From Kitasatospora cheerisanensis KCTC 2395 (GTDB lineage Bacteria > Actinomycetota > Actinomycetes > Streptomycetales > Streptomycetaceae), in the NCBI RefSeq assembly GCF_000696185.1, contig NZ_KK853997.1, forward strand, positions 5,679,794 to 5,743,793: a stretch of 64,000 bases of DNA. Direction: 5' to 3'. A program made the translations under genes and the position numbers. This document shows positions 58,861-64,000 of the stretch, piece by piece. Below the pieces are notes generated by a model, which searched no databases, was not told the origin of the DNA, and saw only the letters and a program-made list of their open reading frames with translations. Position 1 is the first letter of the stretch. Every line of letters starts with the position of its first letter.

Positions 58861-59849
58861 AGCATCTCCTTCGGGTTGACGTACCGTCCGGCCGCCTTGG
58901 AGCGGTAGCAGGCCGCGATGAACGCGGCGTGGGCGAGGTGCTGGTCGGGGCCGGAGGTGTTGGGGCGCCGGCCGTCCATGACCCGGCAGAAGTGATCGAT
59001 CTGGGCGGTCGCGGCGCTGGCCGGGGCGTGCGGGCGGCTCAGTTCCTCGGCCACGGTGCCGTCCAGGTTGAAGCGTTGGACGGTGCCCGTGGTCAGCAGG
59101 ACGGAGCCGTGGGTGCCGACGACGTGGAGACGTTCGGTCTTGGGTGCCATCCAGCGGGACAGCAGCAGGGAGCCGTAGAGGCCGCCGCCGTAGCCGAGTT
59201 GGACGACGGCGGTATCCTCCGCGTCGTAGTCGGCGTCGGGCAGCGCGGTGGCGGAGAACTCGGCGATCACCCGGTCTGGGAGCCCGAAGTACCACAGCAG
59301 CAGGTCGATCAGGTGGTAGCCCATGTCGATGATGCAGCCGCCGCCGGCCTGCCGGACATCGCCCCGCCACCCGGCCTCGGGGCGGTCGGTGTGGAAGGTG
59401 TACTGGCCGTCGATCAGGAACGGCGTGCCGATCTGGTCGAGCAGGCCGATTGCGCTGGTGCAGATCGGGTTGAAGCGGCGCTGGAGGGTGACCATCAGTT
59501 CGATCTGCCCGAGCTTGCAGTTCTCCGCCAGCTCCCGGGCCTCCTCCGGGGAGGTGGCGAACGGCTTCTCCTTGAGCACGTGGACGCCTCGGACAGCGCA
59601 CTCCTGGACGACCTGGCGGCCGACATGGTGCGGCACCGCGACGATCACGAAGTCCGGCTCCACCTCGTCCAGCAGCTGGCGGACGTCGGTGAATCCGGGC
59701 ACCCGGTGGGTCTGTTGCTGGGCCCGCAGCGCGTCGGGGTCGCTGTCGCAGACGGCGACCAGCTCGGCCCTGCTGGACCCGGTGAGGCCCGGGAGGTGGT
59801 CTTTCACGGCCTGGTGGCCCAGGCCGATCATGGCTGCACGGCGTTTCAT
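58857..59849 (-). CDS. Gfo/Idh/MocA family oxidoreductase
   Basis: This 330-residue NAD(P)-dependent sugar or inositol dehydrogenase has an N-terminal Rossmann domain (MIGLGHQAVKDHLPGL, then VAVCDSDPDAL), the EKPFA motif with the catalytic lysine (VLKEKPFATS), and a C-terminal domain with GGGCIIDMGYHLIDLLLW carrying the conserved Asp and His. It likely makes the ketone used by the coupled aminotransferase. The ATG at 59849 starts 53 bp after the stop of a 59-residue peptide gene. Confidence 0.92.
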   Translation of the reverse strand: MKRRAAMIGLGHQAVKDHLPGLTGSSRAELVAVCDSDPDALRAQQQTHRVPGFTDVRQLLDEVEPDFVIVAVPHHVGRQVVQECAVRGVHVLKEKPFATSPEEARELAENCKLGQIELMVTLQRRFNPICTSAIGLLDQIGTPFLIDGQYTFHTDRPEAGWRGDVRQAGGGCIIDMGYHLIDLLLWYFGLPDRVIAEFSATALPDADYDAEDTAVVQLGYGGGLYGSLLLSRWMAPKTERLHVVGTHGSVLLTTGTVQRFNLDGTVAEELSRPHAPASAATAQIDHFCRVMDGRRPNTSGPDQHLAHAAFIAACYRSKAAGRYVNPKEML

Positions 59850-59902
59850 GGCACTCCCATCCAGAATGTTGGCGAGGGGGTGGAGCCGGTCCGGGAAGCA
59901 GG

Positions 59903-60082
59903 TCAGACGTCCGCCGGGACGCTGTCCGGCAGTTCGGCGACGGGCGGTGAGACGGTGGCGGTGGTCTCGGCCTGGTGCGCGGCGATGCCGAGCAGGGTCG
60001 CGGCGGCGATGTTCAGCGCAAGCCAGGACGCGGTGACGAACCCGTCGATTCGTCCCGCATCCGTTTGGAAACGTCGCTGCAT
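59903..60082 (-). CDS. Small membrane peptide, first gene of the Gfo/Idh-DegT-NUDIX operon
   Basis: This 59-residue peptide starts at ATG 60082 with GAGGAG 8 bases upstream. It has a charged N-terminus (MQRRFQTDAGR), one hydrophobic segment (ASWLALNIAAATLLGIAAH, about residues 18-36) and a Thr/Pro/Val-rich acidic tail ending SVPADV. It matches no family I know. It contains no Cys and few Ser, which argues against a lanthipeptide-type precursor. It could be a small membrane anchor, a regulator, or a precursor of another type. Its ribosome binding site and position in the operon support a real gene. Confidence 0.62.
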   Translation of the reverse strand: MQRRFQTDAGRIDGFVTASWLALNIAAATLLGIAAHQAETTATVSPPVAELPDSVPADV

Positions 60083-60125
60083 GACCGGTCTCTCCTCGGA
60101 CCACAGGGGAAGGCCGCAGCAGACT

Positions 60126-60180
60126 GACTGAATGTCAGGTCGGAGGCGGATCGGCCGCCCCGAGCGGCTGACTTTCAGTC
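60126..60180. promoter_or_regulatory. Pair of 13-bp operator-like sites in the divergent promoter
   Basis: GACTGAATGTCAG at 60126-60138 and CTGACTTTCAGTC at 60168-60180 are the same 13-bp element in opposite orientation, with one difference (CTGAC-A/T-TTCAGTC). Each is itself palindromic (TGAC/GTCA arms). Their starts are 42 bp apart, four helical turns, so both face the same side of the DNA. They lie between the peptide operon and the XRE gene and are the likely target of that regulator. Confidence 0.72.
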
Positions 60181-60216
60181 AACAGCCGTGTACACCGAGG
60201 CGGCAGGTGCCAGGCT

Positions 60217-60238
60217 GTGGGCCAGTTGTGGGCCAGTT
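60217..60238 (+). repeat. Tandem 11-bp repeat in the XRE gene leader
   Basis: GTGGGCCAGTT occurs twice in a row (60217-60227 and 60228-60238), with a partial third copy (GTCGGCC). It lies 33 bp before the XRE gene start and could be a slippage site or part of the leader. Confidence 0.7.
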
Positions 60239-60270
60239 GTCGGCCCGGGTCGGCCAGGGGAGGGGCGCTC

Positions 60271-61581
60271 GTGTCGGACGACGCCGATGCGATCGGGGCG
60301 GTGATCAGGTCCGCGAGGACGAAGAAGGGCTGGTCGCAAGGCCGTCTCGGGAGGGAACTCGGCGCCGCGGAGGGCAAGGGCGCCGAGGGGCCGCAGCGTG
60401 ACCAGGTCTCCCGGTGGGAGCGCGGAGACCGAAGCCCGAAGTACTGGATGCCGTTCCTGATCGACGTTCTGGATCTCCAACTACCAGCCACCCACGGTGG
60501 ATCGCCAACCGACGAAGGGCATCCCCGTCCTGGCGATACCGTGGCATCAGTCCTCGCGCTGGGAAGGAGCGACGTGGAACGACGGCAATTTCTCGCGGCC
60601 TCCAGCGGATACGCACTCGCAGCTCTCGGTCTGCCCGACCTCGACAGCATCACCCGCCGAACGCGCCTCCAGGCCGACAGCACCGTCCGCGTCGGACGTG
60701 GCGAGGTCACCGCCGTCCGACAGATGACCCGGGCACTCGGCGACGCCGCCGCCGAACTCGGCGGCGGCCACGCCCGCCACTTGGTCGTCCACTACCTCAA
60801 CGCCGACGTCGACCGCTGGCTGAACGGCACCTGGACCGAGGCCGTCGGCCGCGATCTGTATGCCGCGACCGCCCAACTCGTCCACCTCGCCGGATGGATG
60901 GCACAGGACGAAGGAAATCAGGGCCTCGCTCAGCAGTACTATGCGCACTCCTACAGCCTGGCCGCCGAGGCCCGGGACTCCGAGCTCTCCGCCACCGCTC
61001 TGCGTGGACTCGCTGTCCAGGCCATTGACCTCGGACACCGAGCCGCTGCGGTCCGCCTCTCCGAAGCCTGTGTCGATGAGGCCAGGCAGCTCAACGATCC
61101 CAAGGCCCTCGCGTACTACCAGGTCACGCTGTCCGACGCCGCCGCCCGGGACGGCGACCGCCGGATCGCGACGCACTACCTGGCCGCCTCGCAGAGCAAC
61201 ATCGAGCGCTCTGCGCCGGAGCCCGGCGAGTCCTGGGCCTCCCATTTCAGCATCGGGCGCTGGGCCCACCACTCCGGCATGATCCTCGCTCAACTCGGCG
61301 ACTACGAAGCCGCGCAGGACCACCTGCACCATGCCCTGGACGTCCACGGCCTCGACCGCCGCCGCAGCCGGGCGATCGTCCTCGCCGACCTCGGCACCGT
61401 TCGCCTCCGCCAGGACGACGTCGACGGTGCCCTCGCTGCCTGGCACGAGTTCCTTGACTGCTCCGACGGCATCCGCTCCGTCAAGGTCGAGGACGCTGTG
61501 CAGGACATGCGCGCCCGACTGTCCCGACTTCGCGCAGTGGCCGGTGTTGCCGAACTTGACGAGCGCGCCGCGGCTCGGTGA
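60271..61581 (+). CDS. XRE-family regulator with TPR-like C-terminal domain
   Basis: This 436-residue regulator has an N-terminal helix-turn-helix (AIGAVIRSARTKKGWSQGRL, then DQVSRWERGDRSPKYWMPFL). A spacer containing RRQFLAASSGYALAALG follows; this resembles a Tat motif but is internal, as in many streptomycete regulators. The long helical-repeat domain includes AQQYYAHSYSLAAEARDSE and YEAAQDHLHHALDVHG. Such proteins often bind a small ligand or peptide through the TPR part. The GTG at 60271 follows GGGGAGGGG. It faces the peptide/Gfo/DegT/NUDIX operon across the two operator-like sites. Its codons are less strictly GC-ending than those of neighbouring genes, a possible sign of transfer. Confidence 0.9.
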   Translation: MSDDADAIGAVIRSARTKKGWSQGRLGRELGAAEGKGAEGPQRDQVSRWERGDRSPKYWMPFLIDVLDLQLPATHGGSPTDEGHPRPGDTVASVLALGRSDVERRQFLAASSGYALAALGLPDLDSITRRTRLQADSTVRVGRGEVTAVRQMTRALGDAAAELGGGHARHLVVHYLNADVDRWLNGTWTEAVGRDLYAATAQLVHLAGWMAQDEGNQGLAQQYYAHSYSLAAEARDSELSATALRGLAVQAIDLGHRAAAVRLSEACVDEARQLNDPKALAYYQVTLSDAAARDGDRRIATHYLAASQSNIERSAPEPGESWASHFSIGRWAHHSGMILAQLGDYEAAQDHLHHALDVHGLDRRRSRAIVLADLGTVRLRQDDVDGALAAWHEFLDCSDGIRSVKVEDAVQDMRARLSRLRAVAGVAELDERAAAR

Positions 61582-61696
61582 CGGACGAGGCGTCGGACCG
61601 GCTGATGCCGTGGCAGCGACGACAGGGCCCCTGCCGGCGCTCGTTGCTGATCATGCGTCAGGTCTGGTGCCCAGTCGTGCTGTTGCCCGCATCCGA

Positions 61697-61739
61697 TGAA
61701 ACGGAAGCAGTAGTTCCGAATTGCCTCCGGTACCCGCTA
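61697..61739 (+). promoter_or_regulatory. Conserved promoter-like block upstream of the second LAxTG paralogue
   Basis: TGAAACGGA (61697), GTTCCGAA (61713) and CCGCTA (61734) repeat the order seen upstream of the first paralogue. It ends 57 bp before the GTG. Confidence 0.5.
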
Positions 61740-61750
61740 ATCTCCATCCA

Positions 61751-61779
61751 GCGCGCCCCTCCCGGGGGGAGGGGCGCGC
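61751..61779 (+). promoter_or_regulatory. Hairpin in the leader of the second LAxTG paralogue
   Basis: GCGCGCCCCTCCC pairs with GGGAGGGGCGCGC around a GGG loop, just 17 bases before the GTG. The first paralogue keeps the right arm (GGGGGAGGGGCGCGC) but lacks the left arm. The hairpin could reduce translation or act as an attenuator. Confidence 0.5.
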
Positions 61780-61796
61780 CGCAACGAAGGAGGAAC

Positions 61797-64000
61797 GTGC
61801 ACCCCACGAGACAGCGGCTCCGGCGCCCCGCCGCGCTGGCCGCCTTACTGGCAGCCGGACTTGCCGCCGGCCCGGCGGCGTCCGCGCCGGCCGCCACCGC
61901 CGACGGTTCGGTGACGGTCCGGGTGGTCCGCGCGGTCGACGAGAGCGGGACGTACAACCCGGTGCTGAACCCGGGCCTGGCCGGGGTGACGGTCACCCTG
62001 ACCGGCGAGGACGGCGCGGTGCGCACGGCGGTCACCGCCGCCGACGGCACCGTCACGCTGAAGCCCGCCAAGCCGACCGCGAGCGGCAAGTACCGCGTGG
62101 ACGTGGTCAACCCGCAACCCGGCCTGCTGTACCCGGCGTTCGCCTCCCGCGACGCGTCCGCGCCGAACCGGCTGAGCAGCGACCGGGAGTTCGTCGACCT
62201 CTCCGCGGGCAAGCAGGCCACCGTCGTCACCGGCCTGTGGAACCCGTCCGACTACTGCCAGCAGAACGCCCCGCTGGCCACCGCCTGCCAGCCCGCCACC
62301 ACCGAACCGGCCGACGGGCACACGCTGGTGAGCCTCCCGTACCGGACCCGGAGGATGAACGACGCCCGGGGGGAGATCACCGACCTGGCGACCGGCGTGC
62401 AGACCGGCACCGTGTTCGGCCTGGCGTGGAACCGCGAGGACCAGCGGCTGTTCAGCTCCGCCCAGGCCAAGGCGGGCACCGCGTACGGGCCCGGCGGACC
62501 GGGCGCGATCTACGTCACCGACCCGGCGGCGAAGACCACCGCGCTGTTCGCCACCGTCCCCGGCGCCGGCGGCACCGCGCACGCGGGCGACGACACCGGC
62601 TTCCTCGCGGCGCCCGGCAAGGAGAGCCTCGGCGGGCTGAAGCTCACCGAGGACGGCCGCGACCTGTACGTGGTCAACCTCCACGACCGCAAGCTGTACC
62701 GCTACGACGCCACCGCGGCCACCGCGGCCAAGCCCAAGGCCGTCTACGCCATCCCCGCTCCTGACTGCCCGTCGGCGGCGGACTGGCGGCCGTTCGGGCT
62801 CGGCATGCAGGACGGCACCGGCTACGTCGGCGGCGTCTGCTCCGGCCAGTCCACCCAGAAGGCCGCGGACCTGCGGGCCGTCGTGCTGCCCTTCGACCCG
62901 GCCACCGGGAAGTTCCGCGCCGCCGTGCTCGACCAGCCGCTCGACTACCCGCGCCTGCCCTCCTACTTCCGCGCCACCGACCCGCTCTGCCGGGGCGAGG
63001 GCTGGTACCCGTGGACGGACGTCTGGCCGGTCGGCGAAGGCGGAAAGCCGTGCGGCGGAAGCGCGTTCGCCAAGCCCGAGCCGGTGCTCGGCGAGATCGG
63101 CTTCGAGACCGACGGCTCCATGCTGCTGGCCTTCCGCGACCGCGCCGCCGACCGCATCTCCGGCGCCAACCTGACCGCCCCGGTCTGGGCCAACGGCGAC
63201 CTGAACAAGGCCTGCAAGTCCGGCGCCCAGTACGTGCTGGACGTCAACAACGGCTGCGGGAGCACCACCCGCGGCACCAAGTTCTTCGACACCCGCCGGG
63301 TCACCATCAACGGCGTCACCTTCCACCCCAACGCCGCCTACGCCGGACTCGCCCTGTCCAAGGTGGAGACTTCCATCGCCGCCGCCGGCGTCGACCCGGA
63401 CGACAGCACCTACGGCTACGGCCCGCTGTTCACCCTGCGCGACGGCACCGTGGACCCCGGCGCGGGCGTGCGCCTCAACCCCGGCAAGCGGGCGGCCTTC
63501 GGCAAGGGCACCTCGATCGGCGACCTCGAAGTGCTCTGCGATCGCGCCCCGCTGCAGATCGGCAACCGGGTCTGGTACGACCCGGAGCGCTCCGGGAAGC
63601 AACTCCCGCAGCAGCAGCCGGTGGTGGGCGCGACCGTCAACCTGTACGACGCCAACGGCAAGAAGGTCGGCACCACGAAGACCACCGCGCGCGGCGAGTA
63701 CTACTTCGACGACACCAACGTGACGGGCGGTCTGAAGCCGAAGACGGCCTACACCATCCGCCTCGACAACGCGGCCGACTACGCCGAGGGCGGCCCGCTC
63801 CACCACTGGACGCCCACCACCCGGGCGGAACTGGCCCTCACCACCGGCGGCCCCGGCCAGAACGACCACACCCTCGACTTCGGCTTCGGCCGCCAGCAGG
63901 GCGCGCTGCGCCTGGTCAAGCACGACCAGGACGGCAAGCCGCTGCCGGGCGCGGTCTTCCAGCTGTGGCGGGAGGCGAACAAGTCCGACGGCCTCCAGCA
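61797..64000 (+). CDS. Large LAxTG-type surface protein paralogue (3' end outside the window)
   Basis: This is the start of a second surface protein, open to the window edge (about 734 residues seen). It has a signal peptide (RRPAALAALLAAGLAAGPAASA), the same N-terminal ADGSVTVRVVRAVDESGTYN domain, the middle region, the SdrD B-like domain (IGNRVWYDPERSG) and the start of the SpaA-like domain (GALRLVKHDQDGKPLPGAVF). Unlike the first copy its frame is intact. Blocks of near-identity with the copy at 54372 alternate with diverged blocks, for example 62940-63300. GAAGGAGGAAC precedes the GTG at 61797. A sorting signal is expected beyond the window. Confidence 0.9.
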   Translation, partial: MHPTRQRLRRPAALAALLAAGLAAGPAASAPAATADGSVTVRVVRAVDESGTYNPVLNPGLAGVTVTLTGEDGAVRTAVTAADGTVTLKPAKPTASGKYRVDVVNPQPGLLYPAFASRDASAPNRLSSDREFVDLSAGKQATVVTGLWNPSDYCQQNAPLATACQPATTEPADGHTLVSLPYRTRRMNDARGEITDLATGVQTGTVFGLAWNREDQRLFSSAQAKAGTAYGPGGPGAIYVTDPAAKTTALFATVPGAGGTAHAGDDTGFLAAPGKESLGGLKLTEDGRDLYVVNLHDRKLYRYDATAATAAKPKAVYAIPAPDCPSAADWRPFGLGMQDGTGYVGGVCSGQSTQKAADLRAVVLPFDPATGKFRAAVLDQPLDYPRLPSYFRATDPLCRGEGWYPWTDVWPVGEGGKPCGGSAFAKPEPVLGEIGFETDGSMLLAFRDRAADRISGANLTAPVWANGDLNKACKSGAQYVLDVNNGCGSTTRGTKFFDTRRVTINGVTFHPNAAYAGLALSKVETSIAAAGVDPDDSTYGYGPLFTLRDGTVDPGAGVRLNPGKRAAFGKGTSIGDLEVLCDRAPLQIGNRVWYDPERSGKQLPQQQPVVGATVNLYDANGKKVGTTKTTARGEYYFDDTNVTGGLKPKTAYTIRLDNAADYAEGGPLHHWTPTTRAELALTTGGPGQNDHTLDFGFGRQQGALRLVKHDQDGKPLPGAVFQLWREANKSDGLQ

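Noticed and set aside
57176..60082. Lanthipeptide or other classical RiPP cluster
   Set aside because: The peptide has no Cys and few Ser, and no LanM, YcaO, radical-SAM or precursor-protease gene is present.
60589..60640. Tat signal peptide in the XRE regulator (RRQFLAAS)
   Set aside because: It lies about 108 residues into the protein after a DNA-binding domain; this motif is commonly internal in such regulators.
57059..61796. Insertion sequence or integrated plasmid between the surface-protein paralogues
   Set aside because: No transposase, integrase, terminal inverted repeats or target-site duplication could be found in or around the block.

Overview
This window is very G+C rich. It uses GTG starts freely, carries LAxTG surface proteins, an actinobacterial PknG system, a group II truncated haemoglobin and a CsoR-type copper operator. 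Together these place it in the Actinomycetota, most likely Streptomycetaceae (Streptomyces or Kitasatospora; I cannot separate them from sequence alone). Gene calls rest on reading frames, motifs, ribosome binding sites and neighbourhood. No database search was run.

Layout. 0.1-6.4 kb: two translationally coupled FtsX-like ABC permeases. 6.5-10.3 kb: RecD2 helicase and citrate synthase. 10.7-15.3 kb: an SDR oxidoreductase, a CsoR-regulated copZ-copA copper export pair and a SpoIIE-type phosphatase. 15.3-20.4 kb: a family A DNA polymerase, an M3 oligopeptidase and a secreted GH5 glycosidase. 20.5-23.4 kb: a TetR / acyl-CoA dehydrogenase / enoyl-CoA hydratase locus with a clear operator. 23.5-26.2 kb: GNAT, TetR, tRNA-Arg(UCU) and a single-stranded DNA-binding protein. 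26.5-33.7 kb: a thioester-domain surface protein, EttA, a thioesterase, GlbO and an ABC-2 exporter. 33.8-44.2 kb: a seven-gene signalling operon, in transcription order GlnX, GlnH, an unrecognised protein, PknG, PP2C, VWA and FHA. 44.3-47.1 kb: a nucleosidase, a hypothetical gene and a MerR-PP2C fusion. 47.1-54.1 kb: an ABC sugar importer with a GH4 phospho-glycosidase, a sugar kinase and a ROK repressor. 54.3-64 kb: two large paralogous LAxTG surface proteins flanking a compact divergent cluster (59-residue peptide, Gfo/Idh dehydrogenase, DegT aminotransferase and NUDIX, facing an XRE/TPR regulator).

Two parts deserve most attention. The GlnX-GlnH-PknG operon joins an extracytoplasmic amino-acid sensor module to a kinase, a phosphatase, a VWA protein and an FHA protein, apparently as one transcript that ends in a strong hairpin. 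The 57.2-61.6 kb cluster has overlapping genes, a tiny membrane peptide as its first gene, and two copies of a 13-bp operator-like site 42 bp apart in the divergent promoter. Its chemistry looks like oxidation followed by transamination of a sugar or cyclitol, but its product is unknown to me.

A caution for all users: nine otherwise convincing genes are broken by single-base frame changes. Eight lack one base, each in or beside a short G/C run, and one has an extra base. Several are housekeeping-like or operon-internal. The pattern points to residual sequencing or assembly indels rather than decay, so these coding regions are annotated at full length with the break noted.
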